A DNA stretch of 64,000 bases, taken from positions 2,675,001 through 2,739,000 of the forward strand of contig NZ_CP014335.1 of NCBI RefSeq assembly GCF_001610955.1, in the 5' to 3' direction. Source of the DNA: Geobacillus thermoleovorans. GTDB taxonomy: Bacteria > Bacillota > Bacilli > Bacillales > Anoxybacillaceae. The notes under the pieces are model-generated. The model had not been told where the DNA came from and made no database searches. It saw nothing but the letters and a program-made list of their open reading frames with translations. This document shows, in pieces, positions 8,611 to 17,327 of the stretch (position 1 is its first letter; every line of letters begins with the position of its first letter). A program made the translations under genes and the position numbers.

Positions 8611-9216
8611 TTAAAAGTCGCCGATCCGGCTTCCATCTTTCATGTTGGCAATCAATTTCACCTTCATGTTCGGAATGGTGATCGAGCCCGCCGACAGGTA
8701 ATGCGTATTCAAGCTCGGTTTGTCAAGCGTCAAGTTCGGCGCGCTCATGTCTATGACATTGAGTGGGTTGTCGGTTTTATGCTCTTGCACCTCCAAGCCG
8801 GCAAATGACGTGCTGTCCGTTTGAATGCCGGTGACGCGCAGTCTCAAATTTTGCCCACTTACATTGCCGCCGGTGACGACGACATCGATGCTTTTAATAC
8901 CATAAGCGCCGAGAGCCGATTCAGTGTTAATGTTTTTCGCCAGCACCAAATTCGTGATGTTCGCCGACGCCAAGTCGATGGCTGCCTGTCCCCAGGCCCC
9001 TGTTTGTTCCGTTTCACCGATGGCAGGATACAGTTTAAATCCGGTGCCCGTAATTTTATCTGCGCTGATCGTAAATCCGCCGACGCCTGACAGCGGAAAC
9101 GCGGCAAACGCCGTCCCTGACAGAAGCAACATAGCAACTAGGGCGATGACTGCGAGAAATCCCGTTCCGCCCGCAATCGCAAATCGTTTTGGATTGACCG
9201 CAAACAAGTTCCCCAT
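8611..9216 (-). CDS. DUF6230-like exported/membrane-anchored protein
   Basis: 201 residues. One N-terminal membrane helix (about residues 17-40, FLAVIALVAMLLLSGTAFAA) acts as signal anchor, and the remainder is beta-rich with many Asn/Thr/Ile repeats (ISADKITGTGFKLYP, LASANITNLVLAKN). This composition and order match DUF6230, which in actinobacteria is usually encoded next to a DUF6114 membrane protein, as here. Older database labels such as cholesterol esterase exist for that family, as far as I recall; no hydrolase motif is visible. The ATG at 9216 has GGGGG eight bases upstream. It would be the first gene of the trio reading leftward. Confidence 0.75.
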   Translation of the reverse strand: MGNLFAVNPKRFAIAGGTGFLAVIALVAMLLLSGTAFAAFPLSGVGGFTISADKITGTGFKLYPAIGETEQTGAWGQAAIDLASANITNLVLAKNINTESALGAYGIKSIDVVVTGGNVSGQNLRLRVTGIQTDSTSFAGLEVQEHKTDNPLNVIDMSAPNLTLDKPSLNTHYLSAGSITIPNMKVKLIANMKDGSRIGDF

Positions 9217-9403
9217 TTTTCATACCCCCTGTTTTTCTCCCATCCGATGATTCTTTCTTCATCCCTATTCCCCCCAAAATAAATACCTTGTTTCCCACGA
9301 AACCGACAGTTGCCACAGACATCGGGCACGAATCCCTTTCTCTCCTGCTGCTTTCCGGTTCCCTCCAGAAGGATGCTGGCGAAACCGATTTTTTCTTCTG
9401 CCA

Positions 9404-9434
9404 GACGCAGGCGGGCGGGCGAAACCCGCCCGTC
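9404..9434. repeat. GC-rich hairpin after R2lox gene
   Basis: GCAGGCGGGCGGG pairs with CCCGCCCGTCTGC (one mismatch) around a five-base loop, five bases beyond the R2lox stop codon. Neither side has a proper T tract, so it may be a stabilising 3' hairpin more than an intrinsic terminator. Confidence 0.6.
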
Positions 9435-9438
9435 TGCT

Positions 9439-10347
9439 CTAGGACTCGGCAGATGTTTTTTCCAGTTCCTCGACGCTGTCATACCGCTTCGTGCGGCTGA
9501 TTTGTTTTTTGCGGATGTTGAACTGCTTGATAACATAGTTGTTCAGCATCTCATAATCGATTTCTAACGTAGATGTGCGGGCGAGCTGCTGCTGGCGCTG
9601 TCCGAGCTCGGTCAAATAGGCGACATAGCCGACAACATGAGGCCATAATTCATCCATATATTGGATGAACAAATCGTAATACCGCTCGTCTTCGTTGACA
9701 AGCCGCTGGATCGTGTACAGACCAAACTGAATATGGCGGCCCTCGTCCATGTTCAAATAATCGATGCCTTGCAGCAGCCCTGGGAACAGCCCAGCTTTTT
9801 TGTGAATTTGCCGGAATGTATAATACCCCGATTCGGCAAGTGTTCCTTCGACAATCATGTTGTACACCGTGGCGGCGCGGATGATCGCTTGCGGCGAGTC
9901 GTCGGTATACAATCGATCCATCGCTTCCGGCAGCGCTTCGTAAAAGATTCGTTTGTAATGGTCGTTATGGAAGACGGACAAGTCCATTTGTCCAATGCCA
10001 ACGGCTTGTTGCCAGCGGGAAAACATCTCGACATGTTTCGCTTCGTCGTGCATAAACGTCGTTAAAAACAGGACATCCTCGAGCCGCCCTTGGCGCGCGA
10101 GGGCGTTCGTCATCGGCAAAATATCGAGCGTCACCGCCTCTTCTCCGGCGGAAAAGCCGGCGACGAGCGGCAGCGCCACGATCTTTTCTTCGCTTGTCAA
10201 ACGGGCGAAATCTTCTTTGTCTTGGCTGAAATCAATGTCAGCCGGGTTCCATTTCCCATTCCGCTTCGCTTTTTCATACAATTTGTACATCGGATGCTCC
10301 CAATCGATCGTTCCTTTCACCGTTTGAAATCCATCATGGCGAGTCAT
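9439..10347 (-). CDS. R2-like ligand-binding oxidase (R2lox)
   Basis: 302 residues, ferritin-like four-helix bundle. The metal ligands of a Mn/Fe site are E69, E102, H105, E167, E202 and H205, in motifs AGEEAVTLD, HDEAKHVEM, YNMIVEG and MDEGRHIQFG. V72 and Y162, which form the Tyr-Val ether cross-link in the characterised G. kaustophilus R2lox, are both at the expected numbers. Not a ribonucleotide reductase subunit: no C-terminal interaction tail, no nrdE neighbour. It binds a long-chain fatty-acid-like ligand in the known structure; the physiological substrate is unknown. The ATG at 10347 follows AAAGGAGGAG. It is the last gene of the catabolic cluster, 161 bases after the aldehyde dehydrogenase gene. 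Confidence 0.95.
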   Translation of the reverse strand: MTRHDGFQTVKGTIDWEHPMYKLYEKAKRNGKWNPADIDFSQDKEDFARLTSEEKIVALPLVAGFSAGEEAVTLDILPMTNALARQGRLEDVLFLTTFMHDEAKHVEMFSRWQQAVGIGQMDLSVFHNDHYKRIFYEALPEAMDRLYTDDSPQAIIRAATVYNMIVEGTLAESGYYTFRQIHKKAGLFPGLLQGIDYLNMDEGRHIQFGLYTIQRLVNEDERYYDLFIQYMDELWPHVVGYVAYLTELGQRQQQLARTSTLEIDYEMLNNYVIKQFNIRKKQISRTKRYDSVEELEKTSAES

Positions 10348-10508
10348 CGCTTTTCTCCTCCTTTGAAGGCTAGTGATGTAAGGGAAAAAGGTGCTCTCAA
10401 CCGCGTTTCTCAAGCGGAAACATTTTGCAGCACCATCACGCGCTCCCTTTCGGCTTCTCGCAAATCGAGCGAACCGGCTGGTTGTCACCGGTCTTTTAAA
10501 CCCCTCTC

Positions 10509-11996
10509 TTAAAACAAAGTCATCGGCCGGTCGTTTAAGTCACAAATGACGGTTTTCGTCTCCAAATACGGCTCAAGCGCCTGCATCCCGAGCTCGCGGC
10601 CGAGGCCGCTTTGCTTATAGCCGCCAAACGGGACCGTCGGCGACAGCACTTGATACGTGTTGATCCAGACGGTTCCGCTTTTCACCCGGCGCGCTAAGCG
10701 GAGCGCCCGCTTGATGTCGTTCGTCCACACCGCTGCTGCCAAGCCATACATCGTATCATTGGCAATGGAAGCGGCTTCTTCTTCATCCTCGAACGGAATA
10801 ACCGCCGCCACCGGGCCAAAAATTTCTTCACGGGCGATGCGCATCGACGGTTTGACATCGGCAAAGACCGTTGGCTCGATAAAGTAGCCGCCAAGCTCCG
10901 ACCGTGCGCTCCCCCCGGCCACCAGTTTCGCTCCCTCCTGCCCGCCGATACCGATGTAGCGCAGCACTTTGTCGTACTGCTCGCGGCTGACGACCGGACC
11001 AATGTCGGTGCGCGCGCTCATTCCGGGGCCGAGCCGCAATGTGTTGGCCCGGTCGGCCAGCAGCTGGACGAACGTTTCGTACGCCGGCCGTTCGACTAAA
11101 ATGCGGCTCCCGGCCTGGCATACTTGCCCGGAGTTGTAGAACACGCCAAACAGCGCGCTTTTTGCCGCCTGTTCGAGATCGGCATCGGCAAAAATGATGT
11201 TCGGCGACTTGCCGCCCAGCTCGAGCGTCACCCGCTTAATGTGGGGAGCGGCCGCCTGCAAGATATGGCGCCCCGTTGCCGTCTCGCCGGTAAACGCGAT
11301 TTTCGGCACGTTCGGATGGCGGACGAGCGCTTTGCCCGCCTCATCCCGCCCCGGCAGAACGTTGACGACGCCGTCCGGCACGCCGGCTTCCTGGCAAAGT
11401 TCGGCAAGTTTGAGCGCCGTTAGCGGCGTTTCCGGCGCCGGTTTTAGCACCATCGTACAGCCCGCCGCCAGCGCCGGGGCGATTTTCCATGCCGGCATCA
11501 AAAGCGGGAAGTTCCATGGCGTAATCAGTCCCGCCACCCCGATCGGCTCTTTCATCGTCCACGCCATATAATCGGGCGCCGCGCCGGCAACGGAAAACGG
11601 CAGCACCTCTCCTTGCGGCTTGACGACAAGCGAGGCGAAAAAGTCGAAACAATCGGCGGCGAGCGGAATTTCGATAAACCGCGCCATGTTGATCGGCATG
11701 CCGTTTTCCCTTGTCATCAGCCGGGCCAGCTCATCGTGATGCTGGCGGATCAGCTCAGCAATGCGGCGCAAGATGCGCCCGCGCTCGAGCGGCGGAATCG
11801 CCAGCCAGCGCTGATCCAAAAACGCCTCTTGTGCGACAGCAACCGCCGCGTCAACATCGTCTTCCCCAGCGTTGGCGACGCGTGCCGTCACTTCGCCCGT
11901 CGCTGGATCGATGACGTCAAACCGTTCGCCACTTGAGGACGGCCGCCATTCTCCATCAATCCATAAATCCGCTTCTGTCGTTTGAGCGGAAATCAT
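10509..11996 (-). CDS. NAD(P)-dependent aldehyde dehydrogenase
   Basis: Oxidises an aldehyde to the carboxylic acid. 495 residues with the full ALDH core: WNFPLLMPAWK cofactor region, general base Glu in VTLELGGKSPNII, nucleophile Cys in NSGQVCQAGSRI, and the C-terminal PFGGYKQSGLGRE. Two ATGs lie at 12002 and 11996; the second is 8 bases from AGGAGG and is preferred. Within the cluster it would follow the zinc alcohol dehydrogenase, giving an acid for the CoA ligase; this order of steps is inferred. Confidence 0.93.
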   Translation of the reverse strand: MISAQTTEADLWIDGEWRPSSSGERFDVIDPATGEVTARVANAGEDDVDAAVAVAQEAFLDQRWLAIPPLERGRILRRIAELIRQHHDELARLMTRENGMPINMARFIEIPLAADCFDFFASLVVKPQGEVLPFSVAGAAPDYMAWTMKEPIGVAGLITPWNFPLLMPAWKIAPALAAGCTMVLKPAPETPLTALKLAELCQEAGVPDGVVNVLPGRDEAGKALVRHPNVPKIAFTGETATGRHILQAAAPHIKRVTLELGGKSPNIIFADADLEQAAKSALFGVFYNSGQVCQAGSRILVERPAYETFVQLLADRANTLRLGPGMSARTDIGPVVSREQYDKVLRYIGIGGQEGAKLVAGGSARSELGGYFIEPTVFADVKPSMRIAREEIFGPVAAVIPFEDEEEAASIANDTMYGLAAAVWTNDIKRALRLARRVKSGTVWINTYQVLSPTVPFGGYKQSGLGRELGMQALEPYLETKTVICDLNDRPMTLF

Positions 11997-12059
11997 TGTC
12001 ATCTCCTCCTTTTCATCGCTCCACGCTCCCGATCGATCGGGCGCTGAATCAACAGGCCG

Positions 12060-12488
12060 CTACGGCAATAAATCGCTTCGTCCGATTTCCTGCAAATATT
12101 CGCGGTACGCCGGGTAGATGGCGTCAAGCTGCGGCAGCACTTTCAACGCGTTCACGAGCGGGCCTTGCACTTTGATTTGCTGGCGGGCGAGCGCCTGCTG
12201 CAAGTCGAGCTTCCCAAGCCAAAACTTATGCCCGACATCCGCCGTCTGCTCAAAAATGAGCTCCGGCCGCAAGTCCGTCTCGCCGCAGACGATTTTCAGC
12301 CTCCCGTTTTCTTGCGTCCACGTAATTTTCGCTTCCGGCTTATGGAACACGTACTGGACAAACGCGTCATAGCCAGCTCCCAACTCCATTCCAGCGATCA
12401 ATTGTTTCGATTCTTCCGTCTCCGCCACTTTTTCAAAAAAGCGACCGAGAACGTCATACAGCTCTTGCTCACTTTGAAACATCGGCAT
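12060..12488 (-). CDS. SCP2 sterol-binding domain protein
   Basis: 142 residues. The middle and C-terminal part (ITWTQENGRLKIVCGETDLR, FEQTADVGHKFWLGKLDLQQ) follows the SCP2 fold pattern, in which a hydrophobic tunnel holds a lipid or acyl-CoA. N-terminal 40 residues are helical. No signal peptide. It shares the HxFWxG-like element with the SCP2 protein at 23607, so both may serve the same ligand. It starts at the ATG at 12488 (GGGG upstream). A duplicated 20-base sequence lies in its leader. Confidence 0.8.
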   Translation of the reverse strand: MPMFQSEQELYDVLGRFFEKVAETEESKQLIAGMELGAGYDAFVQYVFHKPEAKITWTQENGRLKIVCGETDLRPELIFEQTADVGHKFWLGKLDLQQALARQQIKVQGPLVNALKVLPQLDAIYPAYREYLQEIGRSDLLP

Positions 12489-12501
12489 ATCGTTTTCCCC
12501 T

Positions 12502-12570
12502 TTCTAAGTTGGTGATGTCGCGTAAAGGCGCTGTCCCCATCCCTAATTCCTTCTAAGTTGGTGATGTCGC
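12502..12570. repeat. Two direct copies of a 20-base sequence, 49 bases apart
   Basis: TTCTAAGTTGGTGATGTCGC occurs at 12502-12521 and 12551-12570, exactly. Read on the minus strand each copy ends just before a purine-rich ribosome-binding-like stretch, and the inner copy precedes the SCP2 start. It looks like a local tandem duplication or a pair of operator-like sites. Confidence 0.75.
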
Positions 12571-12679
12571 CCAATGAACGGCCGCCTTACGGAATCCCGC
12601 TTCTGGCAGGGACGGATCATTCCAGAGCCCTTCGGCTGAAGACCGCCGTGAGGCATTGCCGCTCTTTTTTGGTGCGCTT

Positions 12680-13786
12680 TTATTCATCAAAGCGGATCAG
12701 GCCGCGGATGTTTTGCCCGCTCTTTAAGGCGGCGAACCCGTCGTTAATTTGTTCGAGCGCATAGACAGCGCTGATGAGCGGTTCAAGCTTCAACTTGCCC
12801 GCCGCGTACAAGTCGAGCAGCTTCGGATAGTCGACCGGGGGATTACCTTGGCCGAGCCAAGAACCAGTCAACGTTTTCGATTGGGATGGCAGCGAAAAGG
12901 CGTTGATCTCCACCGTTTCATGCGGCGCGGCGATGCCGACGATGACTGTCGTTCCCGCCTTTCTCGTCATGTTGTACGCGTCCGCCATCGTTTCCGGGCG
13001 GCCGATCGCTTCAAACGCGTAGTCGACGCCGAGGCCGTCAGTCAAGTCGAGCACGGCGCTGACGGCATCTTCCTCGCGGGCGTTGACTGTATGCGTCGCC
13101 CCGAACGTTTTCGTCATCGCCAATTTTTCCTCGACAATGTCGACGGCGATAATTTGTTTAGCCCCAGCCAGCGCCGCTCCTTGGATGATGTTGAAGCCGA
13201 CGCCGCCGGCGCCAATGACTGCAACTGTGCTGCCCGGGCGAACGCGGGCCGTATGAATGACCGCCCCCACCCCAGTCATGACGCTGCAGCCGATCAAGGC
13301 CGCCAGTTCAAACGGCACATCCCGACGGATCGGGATGACCGCCTGCTCCGGCACGATCGTGCGCTCACTGAACGCCCCGGCGGTGAGAAATTGATAGACT
13401 GGCTTTCCGCCGAGGGAAAAGCGCGTCGTCCCGTCCGGCAGCGTGCCGGTCGCCGTCAGCTGGGCCGCTGTTTCGCATAAATCAGGCCGGCCAAGGCGGC
13501 AATAAGGACACCGGCCGCACGATGGCACCCAATTGAGCACCACATGGTCGCCTTGCTTGACATTTGTCACGCCTTCTCCGACTTCCTCGACAACGCCCGC
13601 TCCTTCGTGGCCAAGCACGATCGGCAGCGGCAGAGGGAGCTTGCCTTCGACGACGTGCCAATCGCTATGGCAAAGGCCGGCCGCTTTCAGTTTCACCTTG
13701 ACTTCCCCGCGCTTGGGGCTCGCCACCTCCACTTCTTCGATTGTCAGCGGCTCCCCATAACGGTGCAATACCGCAGCTTTCGTCAT
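12680..13786 (-). CDS. Zinc-dependent alcohol dehydrogenase, MDR family
   Basis: 368 residues, class III-like medium-chain dehydrogenase converting an alcohol to the aldehyde with NAD. The catalytic zinc site is C39, H60 and E61 (GLCHSDWH, GHEGAG), the structural zinc is bound by C90, C93, C96 and C104, and the Rossmann motif is VIGAGGVGFN. The ATG at 13786 follows GGAGG with good spacing. It precedes the SCP2 and aldehyde dehydrogenase genes in the same orientation, giving an alcohol-to-acid pair. Substrate unknown; the bulky-acyl context suggests a long or cyclic alcohol. Confidence 0.92.
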   Translation of the reverse strand: MTKAAVLHRYGEPLTIEEVEVASPKRGEVKVKLKAAGLCHSDWHVVEGKLPLPLPIVLGHEGAGVVEEVGEGVTNVKQGDHVVLNWVPSCGRCPYCRLGRPDLCETAAQLTATGTLPDGTTRFSLGGKPVYQFLTAGAFSERTIVPEQAVIPIRRDVPFELAALIGCSVMTGVGAVIHTARVRPGSTVAVIGAGGVGFNIIQGAALAGAKQIIAVDIVEEKLAMTKTFGATHTVNAREEDAVSAVLDLTDGLGVDYAFEAIGRPETMADAYNMTRKAGTTVIVGIAAPHETVEINAFSLPSQSKTLTGSWLGQGNPPVDYPKLLDLYAAGKLKLEPLISAVYALEQINDGFAALKSGQNIRGLIRFDE

Positions 13787-13813
13787 GTCGTTTCCTCCTT
13801 TTCCATCCCCATA

Positions 13814-14146
13814 TTACGCCCGCTTGCCCGCCATATCCGCTTCCTCTTCACGGACGGCGCCTTGACCTCGCAGCGCATCGAGGTAGGCGTTCCATTCGTC
13901 CTGGAAGGCGGCTTTCAGCTTGAACAGCCCGAGAACGAGCGAGCGGGTGGAATGATCCTGCAAAAACACTTCACGAAACGCGTCCGTAAATTCTTCCCGT
14001 TTTCCGGGAATGCCATGGTCTTTTCCATACAACAAATGCCTCTCCAACAGCCGACGGATCGTCGGGTTTCCCGGTCCGCCGCTTTGCCGATAAAACGCTT
14101 CGATTCGTTTGGACATCGTCAGTTGTTCTTGTTCATCGTCATGCAT
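13814..14146 (-). CDS. Hypothetical helical protein in catabolic cluster
   Basis: 110 residues from the ATG at 14146, which follows GGGAGGAGAAAGC. Mostly helical, acidic and basic residues mixed, with no cysteines, signal peptide or membrane segment. I do not recognise a family. It contains FYRQSGGPGNPTIRRLLERH and a central hydrophobic LVLGLFKLKAAFQDEWNAYL stretch. It sits between the ABC1 kinase and the alcohol dehydrogenase genes in one orientation, so it is probably expressed with them. Part of the 157-base gap between it and the kinase gene reads open in the same frame, but without a start signal. Confidence 0.7.
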   Translation of the reverse strand: MHDDEQEQLTMSKRIEAFYRQSGGPGNPTIRRLLERHLLYGKDHGIPGKREEFTDAFREVFLQDHSTRSLVLGLFKLKAAFQDEWNAYLDALRGQGAVREEEADMAGKRA

Positions 14147-14304
14147 GCTTTCTCCTCCCTCCCCACTTCTCGTCTTTCCCGTCGCCCTTGACGCGCTTTT
14201 TCCCTTTGACGAACGTTTGCCGAGGGCGAATCCCGCTCTGATCGTCTCCTCATGCCCAATCGGATCTCGTGCGGAGTGTCTCTCCCATTTCCGCGACGCT
14301 CTCG

Positions 14305-16050
14305 TTAAAACCATGGTCGCTGCTTGCGCGTGCGGAACAGCCTCCAGCAAAGAAACACGACCAAGAGGAAAGAGGCGGCCAACCCGATGTTGGCGACCGT
14401 CGTTTTGTCCATTCCTAAAAACGTCCCGCTCGGAATGCTGGCAATGACAAACCCAGTGGCGACGATGATGGCAAACGCGATGAGGGAAAGCGCCAAACGG
14501 TTGGCGATTTGGTTGAGCGTATTGCGCGTCACCGGGTCGGTTTGGACTTGCACGGTCATGCGCCATTTGTTTTCGGCCATCGTCTCCAACACTTTGTTGA
14601 ACCGGCGCGGGAAGGTGGCGATCATTTCCGCCGTTTCAGCGACAAGACTCGCGTTGGCGCGAAAATTAAAGCGCTTTCCGAGGATGCTTTTTAAAATTGG
14701 AATTTCATACGCCTCCACGACTTCGCCGTACGAAATTTCCGGGCAAATCCAGCGCGCCGTCCCTTCGGTGGCGGAAAATCCTTTCGCCCAAAGCGCCAAG
14801 CCGTTCGGGACTTTGCAGTAGTTGCGGAGCCCGATCGCCGTCGCTTCAAGGACGAGGCGGCCGTAGTTGTAGCGGCTGCTCCCTTGATGGGCGGACACAT
14901 AGTTTAACGTCAACGTCCGCAGTTCATCTTTCAATTTGACAACATCGGTGTAAATGGTGGGCGACATCAGTTCCATAAACACTTCGGCGGCGTCTTCCGC
15001 CTGGTTGAGCTGGATGTGCAAAATGACACGCATCAAAATTTGCGCCATCACGCTGTCCATCCGCCCGGTCATCCCCCAGTCGATGATGACCGCCTTTTTC
15101 GTCCGCTTGTCGATCATAATGTTGGAACCGTGGGCATCCGCATGATAATGGCCGTCGAGCATCGTTTGCACGTAATGATGGACAAGATCGATCATGATGT
15201 TGATCCGCTCTTCGAAGGTGAGAAAATCGACAGGGAAGTCTTTAATGAGCCAGCCGTCAATGTATTCCATGATCAAGACGCTTTTCGTCGCTTCATACAC
15301 GTGCGGAACCGTGACATGTTCAGCCCTCCTTTCGTACTTTTGCTTCATTTCTTGCATTTTTCTTGCTTCTTCCGTCATGTCCAGCTCATCCATGGCGCTG
15401 CTGTAATAATCTTGCACGAGCCCCCCGAGGTCAAGGGCGGCCTGCAGTTCAGGCGGCAGCCGCTTTTGCAGGCGGGCGGCCATTTTTTTAATGATGGCGA
15501 TATCGGTTTGAAACAGTTTTTCGACCGTCGGGCGCACGACTTTGACCGCGACAACCGGCCCGTCTTTAAGTTTCGCTTTGTACACTTGAGCGAGCGACGC
15601 CGAGCCGAGCGGCTCCTCCTCAATCCATTCAAACGTCTCCAAGCCGTCAGGCAGCTCCCGCTCCAAAATGTATTCGATTTTGGCAAACTCAATGGGCGGC
15701 ACCCGGTCAAGCAATTTCTCCAGCTCAAGCGTAATCGGCTCTGGCAATAAGTCTTGCCTTGTGACAAGCACCTGCCCGAGCTTGATGAACGTCGGGCCGA
15801 GCTCCTCAAACGCTAGGCGCAGCCTCCGGCCGATATGGTGCAAATATTGTTTGTCTCCCTCGTTCCCTCGCAGCTTGCGGGCAATGGCGTCGCCCAGCAC
15901 CATGCCAAGCCCGTTTTTGACAAGCACAGCGATGATTTTCCGCCGCCGTTTTCCCGCCGTAATGGCAGCCAGCTCCTCTTCAATGGCAGCGCCAATGGCC
16001 GCAAAGTCGCGCGCTGGTTTTGGCTTGGCCGTTTCGAGTGATGCGTGCAA
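14305..16050 (-). CDS. ABC1/AarF/UbiB-family atypical kinase
   Basis: 581 residues. UbiB signatures are intact: FIKLGQVLVTRQDLLP (KxGQ), EPLGSASLAQVYKA (the A-rich loop replaced by GSAS), VAVKVVRP, HADAHGSNIMID and IDWGMTGR (metal-binding Asp). Two membrane helices close the C-terminus (about residues 520-575). Family members support ubiquinone or other isoprenoid-lipid metabolism and act as ATPases. I choose a TTG start at 16050 because AAAGGAGG lies 8 bases upstream and 20 bases after the thiolase stop; no ATG is suitably placed. Its place inside a lipid catabolic operon is unusual and suggests membrane handling of a hydrophobic substrate. Confidence 0.88.
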   Translation of the reverse strand: MHASLETAKPKPARDFAAIGAAIEEELAAITAGKRRRKIIAVLVKNGLGMVLGDAIARKLRGNEGDKQYLHHIGRRLRLAFEELGPTFIKLGQVLVTRQDLLPEPITLELEKLLDRVPPIEFAKIEYILERELPDGLETFEWIEEEPLGSASLAQVYKAKLKDGPVVAVKVVRPTVEKLFQTDIAIIKKMAARLQKRLPPELQAALDLGGLVQDYYSSAMDELDMTEEARKMQEMKQKYERRAEHVTVPHVYEATKSVLIMEYIDGWLIKDFPVDFLTFEERINIMIDLVHHYVQTMLDGHYHADAHGSNIMIDKRTKKAVIIDWGMTGRMDSVMAQILMRVILHIQLNQAEDAAEVFMELMSPTIYTDVVKLKDELRTLTLNYVSAHQGSSRYNYGRLVLEATAIGLRNYCKVPNGLALWAKGFSATEGTARWICPEISYGEVVEAYEIPILKSILGKRFNFRANASLVAETAEMIATFPRRFNKVLETMAENKWRMTVQVQTDPVTRNTLNQIANRLALSLIAFAIIVATGFVIASIPSGTFLGMDKTTVANIGLAASFLLVVFLCWRLFRTRKQRPWF

Positions 16051-16070
16051 CCCGCTTTCCTCCTTTCTGC

Positions 16071-17213
16071 TTACAGCCGCTCGATGATCGTGGCTGTCGC
16101 CATGCCAAAGCCGATGCACATCACTTGCAATCCGTATTTCCCGTCCATGTCCTCAAGCTCATGGAGCAGCGTTGTCATCAGCCGGGCGCCGCTCGCGCCG
16201 AGCGGGTGTCCGAGGGCGATCGCCCCGCCGCGCGGATTGACTTTTGCCATATCCGGCTCGAGCTCCCGCTCCCATGCTTTGACGACCGAAGCGAACGCTT
16301 CATTGATTTCGATGACATCGATTTGCTCAAGGCGCAGTCCCGTTTTTTCGAGCACGCGGCGCGTGGCCGGGATGACGCCCGTGAGCATCAGAATCGGATC
16401 TTCGCCGACGACCGCGCGGGCGACGATGCGGGCTCTCGGCCGCAAACCGAGCTGCCGGGCTTTTTCTGCCGACATGAGCAGCACGCCGGCCGCTCCATCA
16501 CTGACTTGGCTGGAATTCCCAGCGGTGATGACGCCGCCTTTCGGCTGGAATGATGGCGTTAACGCTGCTAACTTTTCGAGCGAGGTGTCGCGCCGAATCC
16601 CTTCGTCGCGGGTGAAGGACACCGTCCCCTCCTCGCCCGGCACGTCAAGCGGAATGATTTCCCGCTCAAACATCCCGCGGTCGGTTGCCGCCGCCGCTTT
16701 TTCATGGCTTTGCAAGGAAAACGCATCAAGCTCTTCCCGCGACAATCCCCATTTTTTCGCGATCATCTCCGCAGAAATCCCTTGCGGCACGATGTTGTAC
16801 CGACTTGTCAGCTGGCGGCTGAACCGCCCCATGTCGCTTCCCATCGGAACGCGCGTCATGCTTTCGACCCCGGCGGCGATGGCGATGTCGATGTCGCCGG
16901 CCAAAATCGCCTGCGCCGCGCTATGAATCGCCTGTTGGCTCGAGCCGCACATCCGGTTTAAGGAAAACGCCGGCACTCCGACTGGAAAGCCGGCGGCGAG
17001 CACCGCTTGGCGGGCGATGTTGCCCCCTTGCTCTCCGGTCATCGTCACACAGCCGACGATGACATCTTCCACCAGGCCGGCATCCAGCCCATTTCGGTCG
17101 ACAAGCGCCCGCAGCACCGGAACAAGCAAATCGACCGGATGGACGCTTGAGAGCGCCCCTTTTTTCTTGCCGATCGCCGTGCGCACGGCGTCAACAATCA
17201 CCACTTCCCTCAT
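16071..17213 (-). CDS. Thiolase (acetyl-CoA acyltransferase)
   Basis: 380 residues. Performs the thiolytic step of beta-oxidation. Nucleophile C89 is in LNRMCGSSQQ, the catalytic His in NPRGGAIALGHPLGASG and the second Cys in CIGFGMA near the C-terminus. The ATG at 17213 follows AGGAGG; a longer in-frame start has no such site. It lies between the ABC1 kinase (20 bases downstream) and the SDR gene (114 bases upstream). The family includes both fatty and steroid side-chain thiolases; specificity is not readable. Confidence 0.93.
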   Translation of the reverse strand: MREVVIVDAVRTAIGKKKGALSSVHPVDLLVPVLRALVDRNGLDAGLVEDVIVGCVTMTGEQGGNIARQAVLAAGFPVGVPAFSLNRMCGSSQQAIHSAAQAILAGDIDIAIAAGVESMTRVPMGSDMGRFSRQLTSRYNIVPQGISAEMIAKKWGLSREELDAFSLQSHEKAAAATDRGMFEREIIPLDVPGEEGTVSFTRDEGIRRDTSLEKLAALTPSFQPKGGVITAGNSSQVSDGAAGVLLMSAEKARQLGLRPRARIVARAVVGEDPILMLTGVIPATRRVLEKTGLRLEQIDVIEINEAFASVVKAWERELEPDMAKVNPRGGAIALGHPLGASGARLMTTLLHELEDMDGKYGLQVMCIGFGMATATIIERL

Positions 17214-17327
17214 GCCGCTCCTCCTGTTCCGTATCAAAATCGAACCGTTTTCCTGCGCGGCTAGAGCCGCCGCAGGCCTCTCTTCCTATGTTCAAATCGC
17301 CACATTCCAAAGCGGGCCGCTTATTCA

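Noticed and set aside
8575..8808. Plus-strand frame with a good GGGAGG site before the ATG
   Set aside because: After about 12 codons it runs antisense through the DUF6230-like gene and its residue pattern is a shadow of that gene. May be the start of a lost gene, but not supported.
9439..10347. Ribonucleotide reductase beta subunit
   Set aside because: All R2lox-specific residues (V72, Y162 cross-link pair, ligand numbering) match and no large subunit gene is near.
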